Part shown: positions 24,341-36,345 of the stretch, one piece after another
Layout of the letters: each line of letters begins with the position of its first letter
How positions within the stretch are numbered: the first letter of the stretch is position 1
Source: Rallus limicola
Taxonomy: Eukaryota > Chordata > Aves > Gruiformes > Rallidae
Direction of reading: 5' to 3'
Assembly: GCA_022605955.1 (NCBI GenBank)
Contig: JAKCOZ010000007.1
Location: 32,776,991-32,840,990, forward strand
Length of the DNA: 64,000 bases
Translations under genes and position numbers: made by a program
The notes under the pieces: model-generated
What the model saw: only the letters and a program-made list of their open reading frames with translations
Told to the model about the DNA's origin: nothing
Databases searched by the model: none

Positions 24341-25840
24341 TCTGTCTTCTTTAGTGTCTTTTTCCACCGGTCACTGACATACTTTATCCTGCATTTTGAA
24401 TGTAGTGTTTGTCAGTGGAAATCCTGTAGTGATGTTGCTAATATCCTGTGGATGTGAGAAAATCACACTTAGACCCGCTGTATATCATGGTGAGGTGTAT
24501 CTAGTTTCTCCATGGAGTCCTATGAAGTTAAGCAAGCATAACTTTTTGTGATGTTTAATGTGAGCAAAGCAATTGAGCTTGCTTTGAGGTATTTGGTCTA
24601 TATCTAGTTGCAGTTTTCTTTAACCCAACTTTGAAACATTACAAATGCACAAATCTCTTTCTTCCTCTGTGAAGAGAAAAAATACAAGTAGCAGTTACAA
24701 ATGAGTTTTGCATACAAAGCATCTGTTTATGCTGACACAGATTGTTCTTCTCCACTGATAAGTAGGTAAATCAATTAAAAAAATAAAATTTGCTGTCTAG
24801 GAAGAGATTCACTTGTGAAATACTGTAAATTAATTCACGTATGTGGAGATACTTAACCAGTTGTGAAAACTAGACCCATAACTTGAAATGATGCACAGAG
24901 CCACCCAAGTGTTCTGAAGGCTGTCTGTACCTGAATTTGACTCATCCATAAGAGATGTTTTAACTGTACCTTCAGATTGCTATTTAAACTACTAAGCAGA
25001 AAGTCTCAACTGCTGATGAATCTCATTTATGATAGGTTCATTTGCAGGTTTCTTTCTGGGAATTCAAAACAAGAACCAAATTCATTAAAAGTCAAAGGTA
25101 GAACCTGCAGTGCAGAAGTTTCCAAGAGGAAACTTTGAGGAGAGCTGGAGATGATGGCCCCAGCCTGAGGCTGCAGGAGACTTGTGCTTGCTTGGCCATG
25201 GGCAAATAAAGCTAAAAGTTTCAGGTCTGTTTTCATTTACACAGGGCTGCCAATAGCTGCTACTGACAAAGAAACCCAAATGTGTGAGATTGCTGATGTC
25301 ATACCCCTTTTCCAGAAAGTATAAGTCATAGAAAAGTAAGAAGGTATTGTAGTTTAACCTCAGATAGTTACTTAGCACCATGCAAATGCTCAGTCACCCC
25401 TCCCACTCCCAGGGGATGGGGAGGAGAATGGAAAAGTCAATCTTGTGGGCTGAGATAAAGACAGTTTAATATGATAAAAAAGGAGGAGAATATTAGTAAT
25501 AACAATACTAACAAAAGATAACAATAATAAAGCAAGCGATGCACAAACGCAATTGCTCACCACTCACAGAGAAAAACAACCTGATGCCCAGTCTGTCTCT
25601 GAGCATTGATCCCACCTCCCATCTATCCAGAGTACTAAGCTATATGGCGGGGAATATCCCTTTGGCCAGGCTGGGTCAGCTGTCCTGGTTGTGCTCTCCC
25701 ACCTTCTTGTGAGCCTGTCAGGGAGTGAGAAGTCCTTGACTTATTGCAGACACTACAGCTTCCTTGCAACAACTAAAACATTACTGTGCTATCAACATTA
25801 TTCTCATACTAAAAGCAAAACACAGCACTACCAGCTACTA

Positions 25841-25847
25841 GAAAGAA
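25841..25847. repeat. Target-site duplication, left copy
   Basis: GAAAGAA immediately precedes the inverted CR1 3' end. The same seven bases follow its truncated 5' end at 26526-26532, where the host LTR resumes. Confidence 0.6.
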
Positions 25848-26525
25848 TCATAGAATCATAGAATTGTCTTGGTTGGAAGGGACCCTAAGAATCATAGACC
25901 TCCATCCCCCCTGCCACAGGCAGGGACACCAACCTCCAGGCCTGGAGGTTGCCCAGGGCCCCATCCAACCTGGCCTTGAACACCTCCAGGGACGGGGCAT
26001 CCACCACTTCTCTGGGCAGCCTGTTCCAGTACCTCACCACTCTCTCTGTAAAGAACTTCCCCTAATATCTAATCTAAACCTTCCCTCCTTTAGCTTTAAT
26101 CTATTCCCCCTTGTCCTGCCATTGTCTACCCTTTTAAAAAGCTGATTCCCCTCCTGTTTCTCTGCTCCCTTCAGGAACTGGAAGGTTGCAATAATGTCCC
26201 CCTGCAGCCTTCTCTTCTCTAGGCTGAACAAGCCCTGCTCCTTCATCCTCTCTTTGTAGGGAAGGTGCTCCAGGCCCCTAATCTTCTTCGTGCCCCCCCT
26301 CTGAACCCTCTCCAACAGTTCTACATCTTTCTTTTATTGGGGCCCCCAGATCTGGACACAGTATTCCAGCTAGGGCTTCACGAGGGCAGAGTAGAGAGGG
26401 ACAATCACCTCCTGGTCCCTGCTGGCCACCCCTCTTCTGTTGGAGCCCAGGATACCATTGGCCTTCCAAGCTGCAAGAGCTCACTGCTGGCTCATGTTAA
26501 GTTTCTCATCCACCATGACACCCAG
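25848..26525 (-). mobile_element. CR1 LINE, inverted, nested in an LTR
   Basis: About 678 bases of CR1 3' region. The left end is TCATAGAATCATAGAATTG, the inverted 3' octamers. Minus-strand translation gives recognisable ORF2 C-terminal peptide: 'IRGLEHLPYKERMKEQGLFS' and then 'LEKRRLQGDIIATFQFLKG', within 26034-26315. A second frame further 5' encodes the preceding part, so the ORF is frameshifted. The right, 5'-truncated end is ...CCACCATGACACCCAG at 26525. It carries an ORF2 fragment only and cannot move by itself. It is younger than the LTR it interrupts. Confidence 0.93.
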
Positions 26526-26532
26526 GAAAGAA
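26526..26532. repeat. Target-site duplication, right copy
   Basis: GAAAGAA repeats the seven bases at 25841-25847, bracketing the CR1 insertion. Confidence 0.6.
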
Positions 26533-26563
26533 AACTAACTCTGTCTCAGCTGAAACCAGGACA

Positions 26564-29500
26564 GAGAGTCATATGCCAGCTACAGCTCTTGAAAACTCCG
26601 CAGGTGTGGATGCTCTATTGAGCCAGTGATACTGCTCTGTAATTTGTTCTAGATCTATCGTTGACATATATTTTGTGGGGTTTTGTTTGTTGGGGTTTTT
26701 TTTCATGTAGCAATGTTTTTTTCTTTTAAAGCCTGTGCTAAACTTTTCTCACAGACTGCACAGCCACTAAGGTGTTTTTTCTGAGTACAGCCAGTTTTTC
26801 ACTAAATGAAATTTGTGAGGTCCAAATAAGAAAAATTTCAGCATTTTGAGAATAGAAATGTCTCGAGGTGATGATGATCAAAATAATGTGTGAGGTAGGA
26901 GCCTGATCCAGAGGTAGGAGTGATCCAGTTCTCATACATCTTCTGTGTATGAGAATGTGAATGCAAATATTGTCCATATGATAGATAAATATATTATAGT
27001 TATTATACAGCTACCCGCTTAGTAGCACTTGCAGTTCTTTAATGGTTTAAAAATACACAAATCAGAAAAAACAACCCCAACAAACCACCTCAGAATCCGA
27101 AACAACAATAATCCTTTCAGCTCCTCTAGATTTTGTCCTTTTGAAATTTAAAATAAGTCATGGAAGTCAACAGGCTTTGTCTGTTGGTATTTTTCCTCTT
27201 GCCTTCATCTCTCTCTCTTTGGTGTTTTTAAACAGGCCATGTGAGCAGAATTATGTGAGGATGGATTGAAGCCCAGACTGAGCTCATACCAGCATGAGCT
27301 GGTCCTGGATACTTTCCCTCAGAGCAAGGGCAAACATATTTAGGAGATGGCATCTCACAGAGAGGCAAGCTGCCATTTGGGCCAACATCCTGGGAAATGG
27401 GCCAAGGACCACAGCTTCGTCAGAAGAGGGTCACTTTAGTCAGTGGGTTACCAACAAACCAAAGCACTGACAGCATCATGGCATCTGCTTTGGCTGAGTA
27501 TACTTTGGAGATCCTGGACTGCTACTGAGCTCTGCAGATCTTGTTGAGCAAATAATCTTTTTGGGGTTGCTGCCTAACCCACAGAGCTAAAGCAACCTGG
27601 AAAAAAAGAGTGGGCAGAAAGGATAAGTGAATGCTTTTTGGAGCCCTGCATGGGTTACCTTTGGGGTTGTAATTTTGATGTCAGCTGTAGATTAGGTTTT
27701 TAGTGGCTAAGATTTTCAAAGAAACAAATTAAAGCTACATCAAGCTGGTCTGTGAGCTTTTCTTTTCTCAAAACCTACTGTTGGTGTATTTATTTAGTCT
27801 TCTCTCTCTTTTCTACCTATCATGTCAGGTTTAATAGGGCCTGAAAATATGCTATCAGAAAACAGTATTGGTAAATCTGATCTAGGTGTGATTGGCCCTT
27901 GGCTACTTTGCCTCCAAAGTGAAATATATAAACAACATATAGATGTTACATGACTATTTTGACCATAAATAGCTTCAGGTCCAGTAACAAAACAGATCTG
28001 GAAACCACCATATGTTCACAGACACAGCTAGCACCTTTTAAAAAAGTCTCTATGTTTTGAAGTATATTACCATGCAGTGGAAAAAAGGTTTAAAGCAACT
28101 CTCCAAATATCACTCTGAAAAGCAAATGATAAACATTTTACATGCCTTAAGTAAAAAATTCTATTCCTGTAAGCCATTTTTCATGTACTGATTTCCCATT
28201 CATCTCATTGTGTAACAGTAGAAAAAAAATCCCAACAAAATCAAGTCTAAAAGTCTAGTGACAAACTATTCAATTTGGCTAAAAAAAAAAGTAATTATTC
28301 TCATGACTTTTTCCTTTAAAAATACTATTTGCTTAGAATGGCTTTTGCTATTACATTGTTAGAACAAACATAATGAAATAATGGGCCAGTTAGTGGGCTA
28401 ATGTATTTTTCACTTGCTTTTTATCATCTTTCTTTAAAAAAAAATAAAAAAAGCACTGCTGAGGGTGAAATAGTATAATAAGGTTAATGAGTAAAGAAAT
28501 AACATAAAACTGCTTTCATCACACTTAGCAGCTCTAAATCACAAAACAGGCAAAACAGATGCTTTGGAATGCAGCCGAGGAGTTGATCAGTAGAAGCTGA
28601 TTATCTATTAATGAGAGGTTTTTAGTGGCGTACCCTGGTGTAAAAATCACTAGACTCCATTCAGCCAGCCATCAGTTGCAAATAGCATGTATATGAATCA
28701 CTTGATTGATGTACAAAATTCAAAATAGATTTTCCCCAGTGCCCTATGGGTTGTCATGCACTGATGCTCTCCTATCTGTTTATGTTAATGAAACAGGATT
28801 TTTCAGTAAGTAAATATGTGTAGTATTTAATTAAACTCACTGCTGGGCTCTATGTGAAAATGTAGCCCTATTGTTCAGAAATACTATTTGCAATCCTTTG
28901 TTTCCACCCCTGGTTTTCCTTCCCAGTTCCCTCAGTCCCTTGACTAAGAAAGAAGCGAGTTTGTCCCATGCCAAAACCTTGTGAGCTCCAGGTTGTCAGT
29001 CTGTAGAAAGACTGCTGACACAAACCCCATCCCCAAAGACCTGATCTTGCACCATTACCCTCAAGCAGAAGGTGCCTTTGATTTCAATAATGGCAGACAA
29101 AGCCTCTGGTTCCCCTGCCCAGCCCCCCAATTAGTAGGATTGCAAACAGGGATCTGCTGGAGAGTGAACTGTGTGGCACTCAGAAAACTGCTCTGCCTCC
29201 AATCTCCTTTGGAGTCTATGTGATGACTGGGGGAACTGGTTTTTTCCGTGCAGTATCTTGCCCCATTTTGGGGAATAAAAACTTCCTTTTCAAAGTATTT
29301 TGAGACTGAATAGATCAAAGTGTTTTATAAAAATATGTATTATGATTATAGCAGGAGTAAAAGCTCCTGATTTCTACATTAAGGTAGCATATATGGGCAG
29401 GATAATGCAGAATGACATTGAAAAAGAAAAAAAAAAAAGGTTTAAGGTAGAAGCCTATAAAAACATTACTCTCAGTGCAAAGAAAGATCTTAACATATCT

Positions 29501-31385
29501 TTTCAAAGAGGAAGCAAGAATATTATTAATATTTAGGCTCAATAAATTTTTCTGCTTTATTTTTCTTTCGGTCATTGTGATTATTTTCCTGAACAGAAGT
29601 GAATCAGTTGCTGGTATGTTCTGCAGCATTCATGATAAGTCTTGGCATGATTTGTGGCTTTATTTATTGAAGAGCTGGTATTAATAGTTTACATTTATTA
29701 GTGACTGCATGCCCTTTAGTGCTGCATGCATTTGCAATTTAATGCTGCCATGTATCAATGGTATTTCCATGTTTGGTACTTTATTAGCTACCAGCAGTAC
29801 TCACGTATTTTATTTAGATCATCCTATAACTTTCCCCTGTCTTTTCGAGGGTCTGTATGTAGGAAAGTCTTGGTGTACCAGTTCCTCTTTGCACATTTCA
29901 AAGCATCCAGAAGCTGCACAGACCATGCCCAGTTCAGATCTCTCCTTCTCTTCCTACCTGGTAAGATATTAAGGATCTTTCCCAAACTAATAGTGTTAGG
30001 AAGACATTGCTGAATATGATCTTTTCTATTGTGGCCTCATTAATCAACTGAGAAAACTATTTAAAAGGACTGTGCTTTGGCTGTTTTGTCTGGGTTTTTT
30101 CAGAGCTTTGATACAGAGTGGGCTCAGAATCCAGTTAAGTGTAGTTATTGGTATATTCAGGAAGAGCCGTTCTTTCTTCCATAGTCTTACTAATGCATAA
30201 ATATTTGAGATATCATCTTTGCTCATGGATACTCTAAAAAAAAATAATAATAAAACCAACAAAAAATATTTTCACCATCATTCCAGATCAGTGATACACA
30301 GGACATGACCAAGGGAAGCAGAAAAGCCACCTCCAGCCATGGCTGTGCCTATACTCTGTCAATATGTATGAGAACGAAGGCTTTGTTTCTACAAGCAGCA
30401 GACCTTTCCCCTAAATGAATAATCATACTCACAATACATCCTTCTCTCATGCTGCAAAGTTCTGCTTCCACAGAAATGCAGACAAACATCTCCAAAGTAT
30501 ATATATTCTCTTTCTGAAAGTACAGTAAATACGCCAAGCTTAACATTAGCATCAGCTCAATTCGCTTGTTGAATTACTACCTTCCAACAGATTTGCGAGG
30601 ACTTTGAAAGCCGCTTGGAGATTGCTGAGCAGAGCTGGTGAAAATGTGCTGAATATTACTTGCAAAGTAGTCTTCAAATTAAATTCCCCAAATTGCCTTT
30701 TGCTGTGTTTTTTTAATCACCTAGCAGTCTTGTTTACAAACCTTCATGCAAATGGCATATCAAAACATGGTTATTTATGAACAAAACAAATCATCCAAAC
30801 CTTCCAGTTATTTCACATCAAATGGAGTATTTTTTACTTACTGAATGCATTCTCTGCTGCCAGGCCTTGAGTTGTCATGAGTCTGGCATGCAGGTTTTAA
30901 GGATGTGGGTATATTTTCTTTGAAAAGAAAACCTACAGTTTATGTTCATTTTATTGGATTTCGGAACTCTGTAGTATTCTCATCTTTAAGTTTCACCCAC
31001 ACCTGTGTATATTGCGTGTATATCGGAAAGAAAGACCCTCATAACCCTTTGGCTCCTGAGAGATGAAACTCTAAATGTACCAAAAATAGTGTGTTCTTAA
31101 AGAGTCAATCATTAAATTTGGCATTTTCTGAAACCTTGTGAGGTCTATAGCAAAGCCTCCACTGTTTTTTTTAATGTATCCTAGGATTTCCCCCATGTAA
31201 AATCAAATATTTAATGAAATTCTGTATTACAGTAAAAAAAGACAGCAAAATGAGGACATCTGTGAGCACATCTATAAAGGTTTTTGGTACTGGATGGCCA
31301 CTGTATGCATCTGAATCTGACATCTAGTTCTTCAAAATTCTTGTCTAAGACATGGAAGAGCTGAAATCCTTGCATATGTTTCTAA
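26564..31385. other. Unique non-coding stretch
   Basis: No gene or transposon is recognised. Segments around 28480-28830 and 30545-30830 are repeat-free and evenly AT-rich, with TAAT and octamer-like (ATGCAAAT, 30749) motifs, so they are candidate conserved non-coding elements. A slightly GC-richer part at 27230-27600 has no domain-bearing frame. The 104-codon minus-strand frame at 29315-29629 is low-complexity and chance-like. Confidence 0.45.
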
Positions 31386-32118
31386 CTCAATGTAGTTGTT
31401 TTGCGTGGCTAAGTTCTGGTGAAGGGGTGGGGAGGGAGCCGCAAGGTGGCTTCTGCAAGAAGCAGCTAGAAGCTCTGTGCAGGCTCAAGAGAGTAAACAC
31501 CAGCTGGGCTCAAGGCCATCCCATCAGCGACAGTCACAGTGCCTCTGCGAATAACATTTAGGAGAAAAAAACCACACAAGCAGCTGCTTTTTGCCACCAA
31601 AGAAGGGAATGAGAAGATGTAAGGAACTGTGCAGACACCAAGGCCAGTGAAGGGGAGGGAGGACATGCCCCAGGTGGTGGAATGAAAGATGCCCCTGCAG
31701 CTCATGGAGAAACCCGTGGTGGAGTGGGTGTCCCCCCCGCAGTCCATGGAAAAGGCTGAGACCCCACCTGCAGTCTGTGGAGAGGCACCATGCTGGAGCA
31801 GGTGGAGACATACAGGAGATGCTATGACCCACTTGAAGCAAGGCCCTGCCAGTACTTACAGCCCATGGAGAGAAAGAGACACAGAGATGAGAGAGATCTG
31901 CACTGGAGTAGGTTTGCTGGAGGGGGTGTGGCTTGTGACTCCATTGGGGACCAGGCTGGAGCAGTCTAGGCTTGAGGGACTGTGAGACATTCTACGATTT
32001 ATGACTGCACCCCATAGAAGTGACCCATGCTGGGGCAGCTGGTGAAGCTTTCCCGTGGGAAAGGATTCATGTTGGAGAAGTTCATGAAGGACTGTCTCCT
32101 GTGGGTGGGACAGTCTCT
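31386..32118 (+). mobile_element. ERVL-type LTR, 5' portion
   Basis: Landmarks in order: GCCGCAAGGTGGCTTCTGC, AAGCAGCTAGAAGC, CAGCTGGGCTCAAGGCCATC, CCCATCAGCGACAG, GTGCCTCTGCGAATAACATT (the TATA region, decayed), ACACCAAGGCCAGTGAAGG. These are followed by recurring 'CTGCAGNCCATGGAG' and 'GCTGGAGCAG' motifs near 31695, 31738, 31769, 31858 and 31940, and then GTTGGAGAAGTTCATGAAGG and ACTGTCTCCTGTGGG. These match a bird ERVL-type LTR whose 3' end is the sequence seen inverted at 3038 and 33970. The 3' third is missing here. The 93-105 codon frames in it are not genes. Start is approximate. Confidence 0.75.
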
Positions 32119-33969
32119 AACACCCGATGTTTCTATGTTACAAATATGACAAAAATTCAACAGAGGTTTCTGAAGTGTCCCAGACAGTTTAAGTATCCCT
32201 GGGTGACTCTCTCATAGTCTCTCATCTCAAAAAGTGTTCTCCATCTAACAGCTAGTTTAAACATCATTGAATGTGGCACAGGAATGTGAAACACTGTGGG
32301 ATGATGATGTTTCTAGAGGGAAAAATACTGCACAGCTATGGTGGTACTGGACAGGAGTAATGGGATCAGTCCTGTTCCTGAGTAACAGGGTTTTTTCTGC
32401 TTTCTGTATGAATATTTTTGGCTAACATTGCGCACAGCTAAAATAAATTTACTTTGTCTTATGAGGAAGAAAAGAAATTGACATTTGTTGCAAAAAAGCC
32501 CAAATTCTTACAAATGAATCGGAGTGATTTGTCCATTCCTCAAACAAGATCTTGCTCTTATGACAGTGAAAGATCTTCAGCATGATCAGCATGATTGCCT
32601 TGGTGGTATTGAGGATAAGGCAATTTGAAAGAGATATTAAAAGTTCTGGGTCTTCCACAGGTGAAAGTAATACCACTGGGAAAATACAGTAATTCAGAAC
32701 AAATTCCTCAATTTCTCACAAGTGCCTCAAGTCAATACGGTAACTGAAGGTAATTTTGAATGAGTGTGAGAGAAGAATGATGAATAAAGTGCATCTTGAT
32801 GTACATATATATGAGCTTTTTTTTTAACCTGTCAAAGTACATAGGAAATTTATATTAAATTAACAAACCTATAGCTGTGTCCTTGACTGACTGGGCCAGC
32901 CAGGAGATGGGATTAAATTCTACTTTTGTTTAATAGGTATTTATTGGAATTCTGTATCTACAAACATAAAAGCATATATATACTCTGTAGTTGTGTGTGT
33001 TTAAGTTGGGCCTTGAAGAATTATTTTATATCTGAGTGCTCTTTGGTTTGAAGTGGCATGAGTCACACACACAAAAAAATCAACAAGCAACTTGTGTGCC
33101 TTTAATCTCTGTGTTCATATTGGTACGGCAAAGTAAAAGGGTTATTTGAAAGAACTGAATGTCTTGAAAGAGGGAAAAAAGAAAGGAGACTGGTTCAGAC
33201 CAGCCCAGAAGTTCCTGTGCAGTTCAGTCTCGACCTTGAAGAGCTTGTACCTTAAATAACTGAATGATGAAACCCAAACTCTAGCACTTAAGATCAGGAG
33301 CTTGGGTCCTGATGTTTTCAGTGGTGTCATAGGTATCTACAGGACATCACTTTGGATCATCAGAGTGCCTTGTCTAGCATCTGCACCATGAAACTGATGA
33401 AGAGGAGGCCATCCATGCTCTGACTTCAAGGAGAGATGTGAACTTGCCCAGCCCTGGTGAGAGCTACAGGCAACTTGGGAGTCTCCTGACAGTTTCCAGG
33501 ACCATGCCCACAGGCAGGAAGAAAGGCAGCACAAGATTAACCATCAAAGACTAAATTGCTTTACTTTTCCTTAACAGGAAGATAATACAATTGCTTTTGA
33601 TCTTTAAGTTTTAAAGGCAGTTGTGAAGCTTTAAAAAGAGAATCTGAGATGATGGCCGGCTGAATCACTTTATTTTGATAGAAAGAATCACTCTTTTAAA
33701 TTCACAGCCCTCCCTGAATTGTTCTTCTAGACTTTCTGTAAAATGTATAGCATAATGATCTTAATTTTAGTCTTTCTTTCTTTGAGTGGCTTTTCTTCTG
33801 GTAGAGGTGACAGAGTTTTTTAATAGCATCATGAGAAAAAAAAGTATGTTTTAGGCTGTCTGCATTAAAGGCCAGTCCCAAGGTATCCAGAAAAGACAGA
33901 TGTGCTAACTGTTGCTGGTGGTGAAGGTGCAGCCTAACTTGTGCTACTGCCTGCATTTGTCTTTACAGG
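32119..33969. other. Unique non-coding stretch
   Basis: Nothing recognised. It separates the sense 5' LTR part from the inverted 3' LTR part. A T-run at about 32818-32825 and short CA patches near 33064 are the only low-complexity features. Confidence 0.5.
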
Positions 33970-34290
33970 TGTGGTGGGGTGACCCTGGCTGAAGGCCGGG
34001 TGCCCACCAAAGCCACTCTATCACTTCCCTTTTCAGCTGGGCAGGGGAGAAAGTATATATTGAGAGGTTTAGGAGTCTAGATGAGGACAGGGAGAGATCA
34101 TTCTGCCATCAGCATCATGGGCAAAACAGACTCAACACAGAATAAAGGAAAGAAAACTCTCTAATTTATTATACACTACACAGAAGATAATGAGAAGTAC
34201 AACCAGATCTTAAGACACATCCCCCCCACCCCTCCCTTCTTAGCAGACTTCACTTTAGTCATTATTTCTCTCCTGCATTTCCCACCAGGA
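33970..34290 (-). mobile_element. Partial ERVL-type LTR, 3' portion, inverted
   Basis: It starts TGTGGTGGGGTGACCCTGGC and shares with the copy at 3038 the ordered blocks TTTTCAGCTGGGCAGGGGAG, TATATATTGAGAGG, AGGGAGAGATCATTCTGCC, GGCAAAACAGACTCA, AGAATAAAGGAAAG and CTTAGCAGACTTCACTTTAG. The TTTATT near 34163 is AATAAA on the minus strand. Similarity stops near 34290. A run CCCCCCCACCCCTCCC at 34221-34236 gives quadruplex potential on the minus strand. Confidence 0.75.
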
Positions 34291-35021
34291 ATTTCTCCCC
34301 GTGCCCCCAGAACTCTGCCATGCAAAATCACAACAAGGAGGAACAGGTCATTAGGTTTGGGAGTCAAAGCGAGACCAGCAAGCGTGGATGTGTGCACATC
34401 TGTGAGCGAGGGGCTGGAACACACACAAGGCAGTTACTGTACTCCTCCATATAACAGGCCGCTGCTGAGCATCCTCTTGTTTGTTGTAGGAACTATATCA
34501 AAATAAACATTCTCCATCTAAGTCTCTTGTGAACTGGGCTGTCCCCATTGTGATTTTGTGGCCATTCCTGACTGAGAGAAGGGCCCCTTTTTTTTTTTAC
34601 TCAAAAAGGATTGATATTGGCAGATTTGGAGGAAGTTTCTGATAAATAAGCTTCCAATCATTGTAGTAAAAACAAAACTGTTTTCTGGAAGAGGTCAGGA
34701 CTCTTCCAGAAAAGTTCTCAATATTCCAGATGGCTTAAATCTTATTTTTTTTCTGTACAGTGTTTTATTTTGAGGGATGAATAATGGTTTCTTGCAAAAT
34801 TTAAACTAGTTGTAATACTTGGCAGACAGTAGTCAAAGCAACAACAAACATTTGAACTAAACCTAACAAATAATGTCCAACAAGTGGGCTTTTGGTTTGT
34901 TTGACATTTTCTGTAGTAATCTGTGGAGAGGAGCTAGTACAAAAAGAACTTAAAACCAAAGAAACTTTTTTTGTCCAAATATATGAATGTATTTCTGCAT
35001 ATTCCTTGCTTTTTTCTTGTC

Positions 35022-35038
35022 TTTTTTTTTTTTTTTTT
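35022..35038 (+). repeat. T17 homopolymer
   Basis: Seventeen consecutive T residues. It could be the inverted poly-A tail of an old retrocopy, but no gene-like sequence is recognised beside it. Confidence 0.95.
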
Positions 35039-36284
35039 AAATATTGGAGGGTTTATTTCCTCTAATCCCATTCTGATTATAATGCAAAAGGCATACAATA
35101 AAGGGAATGCCAAGGTAAGATATTAATAACCAGCAGAAATACTTTTCCTGGGATGTTACTTCAATTCTTCTTATTCCCTACATAGAAATGAGCTCCACAA
35201 AGCTGGGCTTTCATGAACCAGCTCTTTTATTAGGAACCTTCCCATGGCCTACTTTCCTGCAAGCCTTATAGACGCAGATAGCGTAAAATCCATTTCAGTT
35301 GCTGCTGGGTGTGTGGTGCAGATGTTTGCATTTGAGCTAATGACTAGGTAACCTCTATAGTCAGTGAAGAGAAATGGGTGCCTCTAATGCATGAGTCATC
35401 TTATCTTAAGATAAATACCTAAAACAGACTAATTGTACCTTGTGGATTCCTGTTTCACCCCATTGACTGTAAAGAGACTTTAAATGGCAAGATGCTCTGA
35501 AAGTAGATGAAGTGGGTATTGTTGGAGATGGTTTCCAGCACTGTGCTGTGGAAGGGTGTTTCTCCTGGTCTGGCTTTGGCAGTACTACAAATGTAGATTC
35601 AGACCTCACATCCCATGGGGCAGTGCACAAGGGAGGTCTTCACAAAAGTCTTCCAACTAAAGTTACCACAGCATGGTATTTCCTGGACAGGTTGTAGTAC
35701 ATTTCCCTGGCCAGAATGAAAATCTGCTGTGCAGGTGGACTAGGTTGGAGACTTAACCTGAATACAGTACTACTAGTATCTGAAATCGAAACCCACTATA
35801 TTAATATTTTTTAATAAAGCTTGTTAAAAAGGAAAAAAAAAAGTTGTAGAAGTTTAAAGCCTAAGTTGGAGATAAAATGTTCACTTAAAACAAACAAAAT
35901 GTATGGCTGAACACATGTACCTACACACACAAATTCTAAAGAAAAAGGTTTATTTAGTGTAGCCACTTCTATAGCTGAACTAGAACATGATGCCTGAGGA
36001 AATCCATAGTCGTGGGTTTTATTGTCTGAAGGTACTTATCCACTGAAGGCCAATTTATTGTAAGGCATAATATAAAATAATGAATGTTTGTTTTAAGTCA
36101 AGTCAGGACCAGAACTTATCTCCCTGGGGATCTGTGTAATTTTTGTGGTAACTAGGAAAGACTTTCTTCCTCTGGAGTGAACTGTACTGGATTTAGTGCT
36201 GCATTAGTAAGCTGAACATCTAAACTGTGCTTATTGGTAATTTAGCTTCTCTTCAGCAAAGTACTCGGGTGTTTCTTTTCTTAA

Positions 36285-36345
36285 GCATGCATGTAGTTGC
36301 AGAGATTGATTTCAATGGAACTACTCAGGAAATCAAAATGAAAAT
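36285..36345 (+). repeat. Possible ancient repeat fragment
   Basis: 'TTGCAGAGATTGATTTCAAT' followed by 'GGAACTACTCAGG' resembles the 'ATTTCAATGGGACTACTCA' signature of an old amniote repeat. It is only about 60 bases and weak. Confidence 0.25.

Larger units (their letters stand above)
19503..25347. other. Unique stretch with local repeats
   Basis: No supported gene. It contains (GT)21 at 21341, a pair of directly repeated ~84-bp segments at 21661 and 22608, a 10-bp-arm hairpin at 21801, a T/G-rich patch at 22725-22770, and two adjacent hairpins at 24291-24340. Frames are under 100 codons without domains. Confidence 0.5.
25348..26563 (-). mobile_element. ERVK-type LTR, inverted, split by a CR1
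   Basis: Its outer ends are TGTAGTTTAACC (25348) and GAAACCAGGACA (ending 26563). In between lie landmarks of a widespread bird ERVK-type LTR in reverse orientation: GGGGATGGGGAGGAGAATGG, GACAGTTTAAT, GATGCACAAACGCAATTGCT, ATATCCCTTTGGCCAGGCTG, CAACAACTAAAACATTACTG and CAGCTACTAGAAAGAA. The last of these is cut by a CR1 insertion at 25848-26525, after which the LTR resumes with AAAACTAACTCTGTCTCAG. Without the insert the LTR is about 530 bases, near normal length. No retroviral coding region flanks it. No flanking target duplication is obvious. Confidence 0.85.

Noticed and set aside
26265..26621. 118-codon plus-strand open frame
   Set aside because: It is the antisense of CR1 ORF2 sequence running into LTR, an artefact of the nested insertion.
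31524..31841. 105-codon minus-strand frame rich in C, W and H
   Set aside because: It lies wholly within the LTR's repetitive 5' portion and is antisense.
35022..35038. T17 as the tail of an inverted processed pseudogene
   Set aside because: No gene-like sequence could be recognised on the side where the retrocopy body would lie.
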